In this document: one piece after another, positions 7,823 through 17,012 of the stretch
Position numbering within the stretch: position 1 is the stretch's first letter
Layout: the number at the start of each line of letters is the position of its first letter
Assembly (NCBI RefSeq): GCF_039912695.1
Contig: NZ_JBDSPJ010000023.1
Coordinates: forward strand, 62,001 to 126,000
Length of the DNA: 64,000 bases
Direction: 5' to 3'
DNA from: Pseudolysinimonas_A sp039912695
GTDB taxonomy: Bacteria > Actinomycetota > Actinomycetes > Actinomycetales > Microbacteriaceae
Position numbers and translations under genes: made by a program
The notes under the pieces: generated by a model
Told to the model about the DNA's origin: nothing
Databases searched by the model: none
Seen by the model: only the letters and a program-made list of their open reading frames with translations

Positions 7823-9040
7823 GTGACTCGACGACTGACAGTGCTGTTTGCGACCCTCGAAGCACTGCTGGTCGCCGCGATCGGGGTTGCGATTCCCCTC
7901 GTGGCCTTGACCGCGATTTGGGTCGGGCATTTCGGATTCGGCCCCGACTGGACGGTGTTTTGGCGCGCGTCGGTGGATGTCTGGCTGCTCGGTCACGGCG
8001 TCGATGTGACGTTCACGCTCGATCCGTCCATCGCGGTCGCGCTCGGTCTGCCCGCCGCGGGCGACCCGGTGAAGATCACCATCGCGCTGCTCGGTTTCGC
8101 TCTGCTCACCCTGTTGCTCGGCGCGCGCGCCGGAGGTCGAGTTGCGGAGACCGGCCACCGTCTGCTCGGGGGATGCGCAGCCTTCGTCGCGTTCGCGGTG
8201 GTGTCGCTGATCATCACGCTGAGCGCGCTTCACCCGCTCGCGCGCCCTTCGCTCTGGCAGGGAATCATCCTCCCCGCCGGAGTCTTCGGGGTCGGACTGG
8301 TGATCGGCGTCGTGCGGGCAGGGCGTGATCGACATCCCGGGGCGGGCGGGAGCTCGGTGCGGGACTGGATCGACGACTGGCGCCCGGATGTGCGGGCCGG
8401 CGTGGTGGCATCCTTCAAAGCCGGGATCGGCGCTGTCGCGGTTACGGCGGCCGTTGCGTCGGTGCTGATCGCGGTGCTCTTCGTCGTGCACTTCACCGAG
8501 ATGATCGGCCTCTACGAAACCCTGCACACCGAAGTGATCGGCGGCGTCGCGCTGACCGCGGGTCAGGTCGCCGTGCTTCCCAACCTGGTGATCTGGGCGA
8601 TGTCGTGGTTGATCGGGCCGGGCTTCGCGATCGGTGCGGGGTCGCACGTCTCGGCTCTCGGCACCGCGCTCGGGCCGCTGCCCGCGATTCCCGTCCTGGG
8701 TGCGCTGCCCACGAGTGACCTGCCGTTCGGCTTCGTCGGGATCTTGGTGCCGGTGGTCGCGGCGTTCCTGACCGGAGTGGCCGTGCGGCCCGCCCTTGCC
8801 CGCGCACTCGACGGCTATGTCAGTGCGCGCGTCGTCGTCGTCGTCGCCGTCGGTTCAGGACTGGTCGGTGGGCTGTTGCTGGGTTTCCTGGCGGCGGCAT
8901 CGGGCGGCTCGGCCGGACCCGGACGCCTTGCCGTCGTCGGTCCTGACCCGATCGCGGTTGGTCTGATCGCGGCTCTCGAGTTCGCCGTCGCGACGGCGAT
9001 CGGCCTGGCGGCCGCGGGTCGCCTGCCGCGTCGACGTTAG
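7823..9040 (+). CDS. DUF6350 polytopic membrane protein
   Basis: The 405-residue protein has about nine or ten membrane helices and an Ala/Val/Leu-rich composition. Its place directly before purN-purH and after sucCD is the conserved actinobacterial position of DUF6350 proteins, sometimes labelled PerM-like, whose function is not established. The GTG at 7823 (VTRRLTVLF) is preferred over an upstream ATG at 7748, which overlaps the peptidase gene, because it places the basic residues just before the first helix. It ends 24 nt before purN. Confidence 0.82.
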   Translation: MTRRLTVLFATLEALLVAAIGVAIPLVALTAIWVGHFGFGPDWTVFWRASVDVWLLGHGVDVTFTLDPSIAVALGLPAAGDPVKITIALLGFALLTLLLGARAGGRVAETGHRLLGGCAAFVAFAVVSLIITLSALHPLARPSLWQGIILPAGVFGVGLVIGVVRAGRDRHPGAGGSSVRDWIDDWRPDVRAGVVASFKAGIGAVAVTAAVASVLIAVLFVVHFTEMIGLYETLHTEVIGGVALTAGQVAVLPNLVIWAMSWLIGPGFAIGAGSHVSALGTALGPLPAIPVLGALPTSDLPFGFVGILVPVVAAFLTGVAVRPALARALDGYVSARVVVVVAVGSGLVGGLLLGFLAAASGGSAGPGRLAVVGPDPIAVGLIAALEFAVATAIGLAAAGRLPRRR

Positions 9041-9052
9041 TTTCGCCGCCGG

Positions 9053-9058
9053 TAGGCT
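9053..9058 (+). promoter_or_regulatory. -10 element TAGGCT of purN, leaderless spacing
   Basis: TAGGCT is followed by exactly 6 nt and the GTG of purN at 9065, with no Shine-Dalgarno sequence. Transcription would begin at the start codon. Confidence 0.55.
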
Positions 9059-9064
9059 GAGCCC

Positions 9065-9652
9065 GTGCTGCGCCTGGTCGTTCTCATCTCCGGGGGTGGC
9101 TCGAACCTCCGAGCGCTTCTGGAAGCCTCCGAAGATGCCGAGTTCCCGGCCCGGGTCGTCGCGATCGGTGCAGACCGCGATGCGGACGGTCTCGCTCATG
9201 GTGAGGAGTACGGCATCCCGACCTTCGTCGTTCCATTCGGGGCGTTCGAGACCCGCGAGGAGTGGGGTGTCGAGTTGCTTTCGCAGCTGCGGCAGTGGGA
9301 GCCGGATGTCGTCATCCTCTCCGGCTTCATGCGGCTGCTCCCACCCGCCGTCGTGGCGGCCCTTGCTCCCGGCCTGCTCAACACTCACCCTGCGTACTTG
9401 CCCGAGTTTCCCGGCGCTCACGCGGTTCGGGATGCGCTCGCCGCGGGGGCGACCGAAACCGGAGCGACGGTAATCGTGGTCGACGATGGTGTCGACACGG
9501 GTCCCGTGATCGCTCAGACCCGCGTTCCGGTTCTGCCGGGCGACACCGAGGCCCGGTTGCACGACCGCATCAAGCTCGTCGAACGCGGACTCTTGGTGCA
9601 GGTCGTCCTCGACATCGCAAACGGCCACATCGATTTGAAGGAGCTCAGTTGA
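9065..9652 (+). CDS. purN: Phosphoribosylglycinamide formyltransferase
   Basis: The 195-residue enzyme transfers a formyl group from 10-formyl-THF to GAR in de novo purine synthesis. GGGSNLRAL at the N terminus binds the substrate phosphate. NTHPAYLPEFPGAHAV contains the catalytic Asn and His, and VVDDGVDTGPVI holds the catalytic Asp. Length is normal. The GTG start is supported by family alignment and the leaderless promoter. Its stop overlaps the purH start, so the two are translationally coupled; folD and glyA elsewhere in the window supply the one-carbon units. Confidence 0.95.
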   Translation: MLRLVVLISGGGSNLRALLEASEDAEFPARVVAIGADRDADGLAHGEEYGIPTFVVPFGAFETREEWGVELLSQLRQWEPDVVILSGFMRLLPPAVVAALAPGLLNTHPAYLPEFPGAHAVRDALAAGATETGATVIVVDDGVDTGPVIAQTRVPVLPGDTEARLHDRIKLVERGLLVQVVLDIANGHIDLKELS

Positions 9653-11235
9653 GCGGCGCAACCATCGACCCCTCGCTCTACCGCGAACGCAACCTCGTGC
9701 CGATCAAGCGCGCGATCGTCGCGGTGAGCGACAAGACCGGTCTGGTCGAGCTCGCCCGCGCGCTGGTCGCGGCGGGGGTCGAGATCGTGTCGACCGGCGG
9801 AACCTCGGCGGCGATCGCGGCGGCCGGCATCCCGGTGACCCAGATCGGTGACCTCACCGGATTCCCCGAACACCTCGACGGTCGGGTGCGGACCCTGCAT
9901 CCGAAAGTGCATTCCGGTCTGCTCGCCGACCTGCGGTTGGAATCACATGAGGCGGAGCTCGCGAAGTTCGAGATCGAGCCGTTCGAGCTGGTCGTCGTCA
10001 ACCTCTACCCGTTCGCCGAGACCGTCGCGTCGGGAGCCGAACCTGACGCCATCGTCGAACAGATCGACATTGGTGGCCCGGCGATGGTGCGTGCGGCGGC
10101 AAAGAATCACGCCAACGTGGCGGTATTCACCGACCCGGCGCTCTACGGCGACCTCGTGGATGCTCTCGCCGCGGGCGGCACGACGCTGTTGCAGCGCCGC
10201 GACCTCGCGCGCGAGGCGTTCCGGCACACCGCGAGCTACGACATCGGCGTTGCCTCCTGGATCGGGAGTGTGCTCGCCCCCGACGATGAGGGCAGCGGAT
10301 TCCCCGGCTGGATGGCTGCCAACTGGATCCGCAGCGAGGTGCTGCGCTACGGCGAAAACTCCCACCAGCGCGCGGCCCTGTACGCGAGCCCGAACGGCGT
10401 CGGCATTGCCCAGGCCCGACAGCTGCAGGGCAAGGAGATGTCGTACAACAACTACGTCGATGCGGATGCCGCGCTGCGCGCCGCGTACGACCACGCCACT
10501 CCGACGGTCGCGATCATCAAGCACCAGAACCCGTGCGGGATCGCGACCGCTTCGACGATCGCCGAGGCTCACGCGCTGGCGAACGCGTGCGACCCGGTGT
10601 CGGCGTTCGGCGGGGTCATCGCGTCGAATCGTCCCATCACTCGCGAGGCAGCGGAGTCGATCGCCCCGATCTTCACCGAGGTCATCGTCGCCCCCGGGTT
10701 CGAACCGGGTGCCCTCGACGTGCTGGCGGGCAAGACGAACTTGCGCCTGCTCGAGCTACCCGACGGGTTCGGCGACGGCGCCACCGAGTTCCGCCGCATC
10801 TCGGGTGGGCTGCTCGTTCAAACCGTCGACCGGCAGTTCGCGCCAGCGCTGCAGTGGAAGCTCGTCGCGGGAGACCCCGCGGATGCGGCGACCCTTGCCG
10901 ATCTTGAATTTGCCTGGATCGCGTGCCGCGCCGTGAAGTCCAACGGCATCCTGCTGGCCTCCAACGGAGCCGCAGTGGGCATCGGCATGGGGCAGGTTAA
11001 TCGCGTCGACTCCTGCAAGCTCGCGATCGACCGGGCGGGTGACCAGGCGCGCGGGAGTGTGGCGGCATCCGACGCGTTCTTCCCGTTCGCCGACGGCCCG
11101 CAACTGCTTCTCGACGCGGGAGTGAAAGCGATCGTTCAGCCCGGAGGTTCGGTGCGCGACGACGAGGTTATTGCCGCGGTTCAGGCTGCCGGCGTGACGA
11201 TGTATTTCACCGGCGAGCGGCACTTCTTTCACTGA
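9649..11235 (+). CDS. purH: Bifunctional AICAR transformylase/IMP cyclohydrolase
   Basis: The 528-residue enzyme carries out the last two steps of IMP synthesis. The N-terminal IMP cyclohydrolase part starts at PIKRAIVAVSDKTGL with an MGS-like fold and has STGGT and GGRVRTLHPK-like substrate motifs (DGRVRTLHPKVHSG). The C-terminal transformylase contains the catalytic KHQNPCG and ends in the family's YFTGERHFFH. The best start is TTG at 9649, overlapping the purN stop by 4 nt with AAGGAG at 9638-9643 ideally placed. The frame is open further upstream inside purN, but that part is not PurH-like. Confidence 0.96.
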   Translation: MSGATIDPSLYRERNLVPIKRAIVAVSDKTGLVELARALVAAGVEIVSTGGTSAAIAAAGIPVTQIGDLTGFPEHLDGRVRTLHPKVHSGLLADLRLESHEAELAKFEIEPFELVVVNLYPFAETVASGAEPDAIVEQIDIGGPAMVRAAAKNHANVAVFTDPALYGDLVDALAAGGTTLLQRRDLAREAFRHTASYDIGVASWIGSVLAPDDEGSGFPGWMAANWIRSEVLRYGENSHQRAALYASPNGVGIAQARQLQGKEMSYNNYVDADAALRAAYDHATPTVAIIKHQNPCGIATASTIAEAHALANACDPVSAFGGVIASNRPITREAAESIAPIFTEVIVAPGFEPGALDVLAGKTNLRLLELPDGFGDGATEFRRISGGLLVQTVDRQFAPALQWKLVAGDPADAATLADLEFAWIACRAVKSNGILLASNGAAVGIGMGQVNRVDSCKLAIDRAGDQARGSVAASDAFFPFADGPQLLLDAGVKAIVQPGGSVRDDEVIAAVQAAGVTMYFTGERHFFH

Positions 11236-11245
11236 ACGGCACGCC

Positions 11246-11251
11246 TATGAT
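11246..11251 (+). promoter_or_regulatory. -10 element TATGAT, leaderless spacing
   Basis: TATGAT is a near-perfect -10 hexamer with 6 nt to the ATG at 11258. The region has no Shine-Dalgarno sequence. Confidence 0.55.
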
Positions 11252-11257
11252 TCGGGC

Positions 11258-11881
11258 ATGCCTCAGATTCCTCACCGTTTCCCGGTTCGTCGCGCGCTGC
11301 CCGTGGTCGGCGCCCTGATCGTGGTGGCCGCGCTCGCCGCATGCGTCCCGGGCGCAGGCGCCGGCGTGCCTTCCTCCTCCCCGAGCGGCGCCGCGAGCGC
11401 CTCCGCGTCACCGAGTCCCAGTGGCGCGGCCTCGGGCGCGCCCGTCGCTGGTGCTCCCTGCACGCGCGATTCGCTCATTGCGACCTACACCGCGACAGAT
11501 GGCACCGCCGGTCACCTCCACGGCATCCTGACCTTCCAAAACCACCTCGACACCCCGTGCACGCTGAGCGGCTATCCGACGGTCTATTTCGGGCAGCCCG
11601 ACACGGCCGGCGGAATGGGCGCTCCGGCATCGAACGACAGCTCGGACCCCGGTTCCCCCGTCACGCTCGGTCTGAATGACACGGCGGTGGCGAACCTCAC
11701 CATCACCGAAGCGGGCATCGTCGACGGCTGCGCGATTGTCGACACCTACTATTTCGCGGTCTCACCACCCGGGGTGGGCTTTGACATCGACACGAATGCG
11801 ATGCAGGCGACGGCCGAGGGCCTCGAAGGGTGCTCGAACGACGTCTCACTGCTGGTTGTGGGTGGCATCGCCGCGGAGTAG
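11258..11881 (+). CDS. DUF4232 lipoprotein
   Basis: The 207-residue protein has a lipoprotein signal with lipobox LAAC (C29), followed by a Ser/Ala/Pro-rich linker. A DUF4232-like beta-sandwich domain of about 130 residues comes next, with paired Cys (PCTRDS, PCTLSG, DGCAIV, EGCSND) and the typical L.F.N....C.L.GYP pattern. Such proteins are common on actinobacterial surfaces, and no activity is known. The gene is monocistronic by position, with its own leaderless promoter, and is followed by a separate promoter for the MoxR operon. Confidence 0.82.
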   Translation: MPQIPHRFPVRRALPVVGALIVVAALAACVPGAGAGVPSSSPSGAASASASPSPSGAASGAPVAGAPCTRDSLIATYTATDGTAGHLHGILTFQNHLDTPCTLSGYPTVYFGQPDTAGGMGAPASNDSSDPGSPVTLGLNDTAVANLTITEAGIVDGCAIVDTYYFAVSPPGVGFDIDTNAMQATAEGLEGCSNDVSLLVVGGIAAE

Positions 11882-11895
11882 CACCACGGGTCCGT

Positions 11896-11901
11896 TAGGG
11901 T
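11896..11901 (+). promoter_or_regulatory. Candidate -10 element of MoxR operon
   Basis: TAGGGT here would place transcription near 11908 and leave a leader of about 60 nt before the MoxR start at 11971. The -35 region is not recognisable. Confidence 0.35.
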
Positions 11902-11970
11902 TGATCGCCGGGCGTGAAAAGTGCTCACCTAAGGCTTCACTCACGCGATTTCAACAGAAGGTCTTCACCT

Positions 11971-12960
11971 ATGGCCCAGAACGCAGTCGACCATATGGAC
12001 CAGGCGCGGGAGATCATCGCGCAGATTTCCGGCGCGTACTCGCAGCGGATCGTGGGGCAAGACCGCCTGCGCACGAGTCTGCTCGTCGCGCTGATCGCCG
12101 GCGGTCACGTGCTGCTGGAGAGCGTCCCGGGCCTCGCGAAGACCACCGCCGCGAGCACCCTGGCTGACACAATCGACGCCTCCTTCAAGCGCATCCAGTG
12201 CACGGCCGACCTGCTTCCGAGCGACATCACGGGCACCCAGATCTACGAGGCCCAGACCGGCAAGTTCCGCACCGTGCTCGGGCCCGTGCACGCCAACATC
12301 GTGCTGCTCGATGAGATCAACCGCTCGAGCGCGAAAGCCCAGAGCGCGATGCTCGAAGCGATGCAGGAGCGGCAGACAACGATCGGCGGCGAGACGCACC
12401 TGCTGCCCGATCCGTTCCTGGTCATTGCGACGCAGAACCCGATCGAGCAAGAGGGTACCTACGAGCTTCCCGAGGCGCAGATGGACCGCTTCCTGCTCAA
12501 AGAGATCCTGCAGTACCCGAGCCCTGAGGAGGAGATCGAGATCCTCGATCGCCTCGACTCGGGAGTGCTCGCGCCGCAGAACCACGCCGAAAAGGTCGCG
12601 TCGGTCGCCGATGTGCGACTGCTGCAAGACGTCGCGGAGCAGATCTATGTGTCGCCCGATCTGCGCAAGTACATCGTCGGACTCGCGTACGTCACCCGCA
12701 ACCCGACGGAGTACATCGGTGCCGAGCGGGCGCGGTTGATCAGGTACGGGGCGAGCCCCCGAGCCTCGATCGCGTTCGTACGCGCCGCGCGGGCCTACGC
12801 GCTCCTGAACGGCCGGGACCACGTCCTGCCCGACGACATTTCGACCCTGCGACACGTCGTCCTGAGGCACCGGGTGCTGCTGAGCTATGAAGCAGAAGCC
12901 GAAGGCGTGCGCAGCGAGGACATCATCGACGCGGTCTTCGGCGCGGTACCGACGCCCTGA
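11971..12960 (+). CDS. MoxR-family AAA+ ATPase
   Basis: The 329-residue ATPase has Walker A VPGLAKTT at about residue 54, Walker B IVLLDEINRS at about 110, sensor 1 ATQNPIEQEG at about 152 and a C-terminal lid domain. MoxR ATPases act as chaperones that mature or activate partners containing VWA domains, and two VWA proteins are encoded downstream. The ATG at 11971 begins the conserved part; an in-frame ATG at 11914 would only add a basic, unconserved leader. It is the first gene of a seven-gene operon. Confidence 0.93.
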   Translation: MAQNAVDHMDQAREIIAQISGAYSQRIVGQDRLRTSLLVALIAGGHVLLESVPGLAKTTAASTLADTIDASFKRIQCTADLLPSDITGTQIYEAQTGKFRTVLGPVHANIVLLDEINRSSAKAQSAMLEAMQERQTTIGGETHLLPDPFLVIATQNPIEQEGTYELPEAQMDRFLLKEILQYPSPEEEIEILDRLDSGVLAPQNHAEKVASVADVRLLQDVAEQIYVSPDLRKYIVGLAYVTRNPTEYIGAERARLIRYGASPRASIAFVRAARAYALLNGRDHVLPDDISTLRHVVLRHRVLLSYEAEAEGVRSEDIIDAVFGAVPTP

Positions 12961-12970
12961 CCGGCATCCG

Positions 12971-13858
12971 ATGGCCAGCATTCTCGCCCGCGTGAAGAGC
13001 AAACTCTTCATCGCATCGACCCTCAAGTCGATGCATCCGCTCGACGGCGGATACGCCTCGCTCGTGCGCGGTCGCAGCCTGGATTTCGAGGACCTGCGGG
13101 CGTACGAGATGGGCGACGAGGTGCGCGACATCGACTGGCGGGCGACGGCGCGCACGGGCGAGCCGATGGTGAAGCGCTCGTACGCCGAGCGCCGTCACAC
13201 GATTCTGTTCGTGGTCGACAGCGGAGTCGGGATGCGCGCGCTCGCCCACGACGAGGGAAGCAAACGAGACCTCGCGATCCTCACTGTTGGGGCGTTGGCG
13301 TCTCTCGCGGTGAAGCACGGCGACGACGTCACGCTGATGTACGCGCAGGATGGCCGCGCTCGCCGACTGGCGTCCCGCCGTTCGGAAGGGGGAGTCGAGG
13401 TGATGCTGCGTTCTCTCGATACGGCGCTCGACGCCGCCACCGACGCCGCTCCCCGAGACATGCTGCTGCGCGCCGTTGTGCAGACGGTCGCGCGGCGCAT
13501 GATCATCGTCGTCATCTCTGACGACGTGCCGATCAGCGAAGCCAGTGAACGCGACCTTCGACGGCTGCGGGTGCAACACGATGTCGTCTGGCTGACGCTG
13601 CGGGATGCCGACCCCGTACTTCTCAAGCCTCCCGTCCGCGCCCGTCGCGACGCCAACTCGGGATGGACGGTTCCCGACTTTCTTCAGGGCAGTGCCGAGA
13701 TCGTCGCCGAGTTCAATGCGCAGCGGGCCGAAGCCGATGCCCGTCGCCAGTCGCTGCTGGATCGCCTCGAAGTCACTCACGCCATGATCGTCGGGCAAGA
13801 CTCTGTCGTTGACGACCTGCTGCGGATGCTGAATCGGAGGGCACATGCCCGACGATGA
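12971..13858 (+). CDS. DUF58 domain protein
   Basis: The 295-residue protein contains the DUF58 signature at about residues 38-60 (DFEDLRAYEMGDEVRDIDWR) followed by a VWA-like half with TILFVVDSGVG. DUF58 proteins are regular partners of MoxR ATPases in bacterial Bat-type operons. I see no membrane segment, so it is probably cytoplasmic. It begins 10 nt after the MoxR gene and its end overlaps the next start by 14 nt, consistent with tight co-expression. Confidence 0.9.
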   Translation: MASILARVKSKLFIASTLKSMHPLDGGYASLVRGRSLDFEDLRAYEMGDEVRDIDWRATARTGEPMVKRSYAERRHTILFVVDSGVGMRALAHDEGSKRDLAILTVGALASLAVKHGDDVTLMYAQDGRARRLASRRSEGGVEVMLRSLDTALDAATDAAPRDMLLRAVVQTVARRMIIVVISDDVPISEASERDLRRLRVQHDVVWLTLRDADPVLLKPPVRARRDANSGWTVPDFLQGSAEIVAEFNAQRAEADARRQSLLDRLEVTHAMIVGQDSVVDDLLRMLNRRAHARR

Positions 13859-14318
13859 TCTGCTCTACCCGCCTGCCCAATACGGGGCAGCCTGGCTGCT
13901 GCTCACATTCGCTGTCGTCGTCGCGGCGATCCTCGTCGGGCTGCTCGTGAGAGCGCTGACCCAACCCCGCCGACTCAACACGATGCCGTCGGCCGATCCC
14001 ACCGCTGTCCTTGCCCAGTTGCGGGCGGAATACCAGACCCAAATCGACGAGGTCGAGCAGCAAGCCGCGGTCGGCCAACTCGACGCTCGACGTGCTCACG
14101 CCGAGTTCAGTCGACTCATGCGGGCGTTCGTCAACGAGTACAGCGGGCTCGAGGCACCGGTGCTGACCCTGCAGGACCTCGTCGCGCGCGGCGCACAACC
14201 GGAACTCGTTGACGCGCTTCGGCGCTTTGCCTATCCCAGCGAGTTCCGCCGGGAGGCACCGCTCGATCCGGCCCTCGGAGCCGAGGCCGCACGGCAGGTC
14301 GTGCACACGTGGCACTAG
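13845..14318 (+). CDS. Single-pass membrane protein of MoxR operon
   Basis: This 157-residue protein has one N-terminal membrane helix (about residues 13-36) and a mainly alpha-helical cytoplasmic part with an acidic/Gln-rich stretch (EYQTQIDEVEQQAAVGQL). Its place between DUF58 and the first VWA gene matches the short DUF4381-like membrane proteins of Bat operons, but I cannot see a diagnostic motif. It overlaps DUF58 by 14 nt and the VWA gene by 10 nt. Confidence 0.75.
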   Translation: MPDDDLLYPPAQYGAAWLLLTFAVVVAAILVGLLVRALTQPRRLNTMPSADPTAVLAQLRAEYQTQIDEVEQQAAVGQLDARRAHAEFSRLMRAFVNEYSGLEAPVLTLQDLVARGAQPELVDALRRFAYPSEFRREAPLDPALGAEAARQVVHTWH

Positions 14319-15286
14319 AAACTCCCTGGCTGGGAATCGTCGTCGCCGCCCTCGGGGCTGCGGCCCTCGTGATCGGCCTCCTGTTTGCGCTGCGAGGTCG
14401 ACGTCGGACCTCCGGGAGCATGATCGTCGGTGCCGAACGGGTGCGCGCCCTTCCGAGTGTCGCGCGCGCCACCCGAACCCGGGTCGTCGCGATCACGGGA
14501 GCCCTGCTTCTGGCAACGACCGCCATCGCGGCGGCAGCTGTCGTCGCTGCCCGCCCGATGGCGGAACACGTCATCCAGCCCGAAACGCTCAGCCGCGACA
14601 TCATGCTGTGCCTCGATGTGTCGGGCTCGATGACGGATGTCGACGGGGAGGTCGTCGACGTGTTCTCGCGGCTCGCCAAGGACTTCAAAGGAGAGCGCGT
14701 CGGGTTGGTGATCTTCAACAGCTCGCCGGTACAGATCTTTCCGCTCACCGACGATTACGACTTCATCCTCGACCAGCTCGACCGGATGGGGGACAGTCTC
14801 GATTACCTCGACAGTGGCACCCCCGAGCACTGGGTGGGCACTCTCAACGGCGCGGGCGCTTCGCTCGTCGGCGACGGGCTCGCGGCGTGCGCCCTCGGCT
14901 TTGACCACCCGGATGCCGACCGCGCACGCTCGATCATCCTGGCTACTGACAACGAGGTGAACGGCGCCGAGACGATCACCCTTGCGGAGTCGGCCGCCTA
15001 CGCTCATTCGCTCGGCGTGCGCGTGTTCGCGATTGACCCCGCGACGGCGGGATCGGCGACAGGTCTCGCCCTGCAGCAGGCGAGCATCCAGACCGGGGGC
15101 GGGTACTTCAGCCTGCACGATGCGACCACCGTCGAGAGCGTCGTCGCCGAGGTGCAGGCCGAAGACGCGACGATGTTGGAGGGTGAGCCCCGCATCGTGC
15201 GCGTCGACGCACCGGGACCCTGGCTCGCGGTGCTCGCGGTCGCCGCGCTTGCCCTCGTACTCGTCGGCTGGAGGGCACGCACATGA
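14309..15286 (+). CDS. VWA domain membrane protein (BatA-like)
   Basis: The 325-residue protein has two N-terminal membrane helices (about 8-28 and 58-80), a VWA domain and a C-terminal helix (about 300-320). The metal-ion-dependent adhesion site is intact: DVSGSMTD at 103-110 gives DxSxS, with later Thr (SGTPEHWVGT region) and Asp (ATDNEVNG). The domain should face outside. In Bat-type operons these proteins work with MoxR; stress tolerance or envelope assembly has been proposed for the family. Overlaps with both neighbours are short (10 and 4 nt). Confidence 0.87.
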   Translation: MALETPWLGIVVAALGAAALVIGLLFALRGRRRTSGSMIVGAERVRALPSVARATRTRVVAITGALLLATTAIAAAAVVAARPMAEHVIQPETLSRDIMLCLDVSGSMTDVDGEVVDVFSRLAKDFKGERVGLVIFNSSPVQIFPLTDDYDFILDQLDRMGDSLDYLDSGTPEHWVGTLNGAGASLVGDGLAACALGFDHPDADRARSIILATDNEVNGAETITLAESAAYAHSLGVRVFAIDPATAGSATGLALQQASIQTGGGYFSLHDATTVESVVAEVQAEDATMLEGEPRIVRVDAPGPWLAVLAVAALALVLVGWRART

Positions 15287-16272
15287 TTTTCCAACCCGTC
15301 ATTCCCGCCGTGCTCGTCGTCCTGATCGTGCTGGCGGTCGCGGCAGCCGCAGTGTGGAGGTTGGTCCGCAGCCGCGGTGGAACTCGCCTGATCTGGGTCA
15401 GTCGCATCCTGCTGGTGTTCGCCTGCGGCCTCCTCTTGCTGCGCCCCGGTGTCCCGGGCGGCGAATCCCAAACGCTCGCGACCGAGGTCGACGTCGTGTT
15501 CGTGATCGACACGACGGCGAGCATCGTCGCCGAGGATTGGAACGGCGACAATCCGCGCATCGACGGCGTCCGTGCCGACGTTCAAGACATCGTCAACCGC
15601 TATCCCGGCGCGCGCTTCTGCGTGATCACCTTCGACGCGGACGCCGTGGTGCGCGTGCCGCTGACGACCGACTCGACGGCGATCGTTTCGTCGGTGTCGG
15701 TGTTGCGGCCCGAAGTCACCGCGAACTCCCGAGGCAGCTCGGTCGGTGTTGCCGCACCTCTTCTCGAAGACACCCTCCAGGCCGCCAAGAAACTCACGCC
15801 CGAACGCATCCGACTGGCGTTCTATTTAGGTGACGGAGAACAGACGTCGTCCGGGGCGGTCGAGTCATTCGATGGCAGCGCCGACCTGATCTCCGGGGGT
15901 GCCGTGCTCGGCTACGGCACCGCTGCCGGGGGTCCCATGCGCACCACGTCGCTCGGGAATGGCCCGGGCCCCTACATCACCTATCAGGGTGAGCAAGCGC
16001 TCTCCACGATCGATCCCGCGAACCTGAACACCATCGCGGATGATCTCGGCGTGACGTACCAAGAGCGAACGGCAGGCGAGGCGGTGGATCTCCCGGATAT
16101 TCCGGCCACGACGACGACAGCGGATGGATCGACCCAAACCGTTGCGGAATTCAGTTGGATCGTCGCGCTCGTGATTGCCGCCCTCCTGGCCGTCGAACTC
16201 GCTCGCGCGATGACACTGCTGGTCACCACGGCGCGGGTGCCGTCGCGGACCCGATCGAAGGGGGACGCGTGA
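15283..16272 (+). CDS. Second VWA domain membrane protein (BatB-like)
   Basis: The 329-residue protein has N-terminal helices at about 5-26 and 38-54, a VWA domain, and a C-terminal helix at about 290-310. Its metal site is a variant: DTTAS at 76-80 gives Asp-Thr-Ser rather than DxSxS, which still can bind a metal ion. It overlaps the first VWA gene by 4 nt and the next gene by 4 nt. Pairs of VWA proteins of this kind are normal in MoxR operons. Confidence 0.85.
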   Translation: MIFQPVIPAVLVVLIVLAVAAAAVWRLVRSRGGTRLIWVSRILLVFACGLLLLRPGVPGGESQTLATEVDVVFVIDTTASIVAEDWNGDNPRIDGVRADVQDIVNRYPGARFCVITFDADAVVRVPLTTDSTAIVSSVSVLRPEVTANSRGSSVGVAAPLLEDTLQAAKKLTPERIRLAFYLGDGEQTSSGAVESFDGSADLISGGAVLGYGTAAGGPMRTTSLGNGPGPYITYQGEQALSTIDPANLNTIADDLGVTYQERTAGEAVDLPDIPATTTTADGSTQTVAEFSWIVALVIAALLAVELARAMTLLVTTARVPSRTRSKGDA

Positions 16273-17012
16273 CTGAGCCGACGACCGTCCTGCGCGCTAA
16301 CCGCCGTCGACGCCTGGCGCGACGGGTGGCCATGATCGCCGCCACCCCGATCCTCGTTCTCGTTCTGCTGCTCGGCGTGAAAGTGCTCAGCATGTACGCC
16401 TTCGCTTACCAGTCGGCTGCGGCCTACGCGGCAGGCGACTACGCGGGAACCGTGCAGGCAGCGCGATGGCAGGAACCGCTCAACTTCTTCGAACCGTACA
16501 AGGCACCGTTCAATGTCGGAGTGGGTCTCACCGGTTCTGGTGACTTGACGGGTGCTCGCGCGGCATTCGAGGAATCGCTCGGGCTTGCGCACGGGTTGGA
16601 ACAGTGTGCCGTGCGCGTGAACCTGGCGATCGTGATCGAACGAATCGGCGACGCGGCGGCGACCGCGGGTGATCGCGCAGCGGCCAGTGCGGCCTGGCAG
16701 CAGGCGCTTCTCGTGATGTTGGAGGGCCCCGAGGGATGCCCAACGCCTGAAGCGGACGCCGTATCGCCTGATCCCACCCAAAACATGGAAGACACAATGA
16801 CGGAGGAGGAGCGGCGGCTCCGCGAAAAACTCGCGGATGGCAGTGGCACCAATCAATCGCCGCCGCCGGACGAGACCCCGCCGCCGCCGACCCCCGATGA
16901 CGGGCAGATCTCCAACATCGAGGAGCAGCTCCAGCAGGGAACAGACGAGCGCGACGACTACCTCGATGGTCAACAGGGTGACGGCGGGTCCGGGACGGAT
17001 CGTCCATGGTGA
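16269..17012 (+). CDS. Membrane-anchored TPR-like protein of MoxR operon
   Basis: The 247-residue protein (GTG start overlapping the upstream stop) has one membrane helix at about 22-46. Helix pairs follow that resemble tetratricopeptide repeats (about 55-150: AAYAAGDYAGTVQAA, GSGDLTGARAAFEES, ARVNLAIVIERIGDA-like). A long acidic, Pro-rich tail ends it. The layout resembles BatC-type TPR partners of VWA proteins, but the low-complexity tail is peculiar to this protein. Function is inferred only from the neighbourhood. Confidence 0.75.
   Translation: MTEPTTVLRANRRRRLARRVAMIAATPILVLVLLLGVKVLSMYAFAYQSAAAYAAGDYAGTVQAARWQEPLNFFEPYKAPFNVGVGLTGSGDLTGARAAFEESLGLAHGLEQCAVRVNLAIVIERIGDAAATAGDRAAASAAWQQALLVMLEGPEGCPTPEADAVSPDPTQNMEDTMTEEERRLREKLADGSGTNQSPPPDETPPPPTPDDGQISNIEEQLQQGTDERDDYLDGQQGDGGSGTDRPW

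Noticed and set aside
9262..9648. N-terminal extension of purH inside purN
   Set aside because: The extension is not PurH-like, overlaps purN entirely, and a TTG with ideal ribosome-binding site at 9649 gives the family length.
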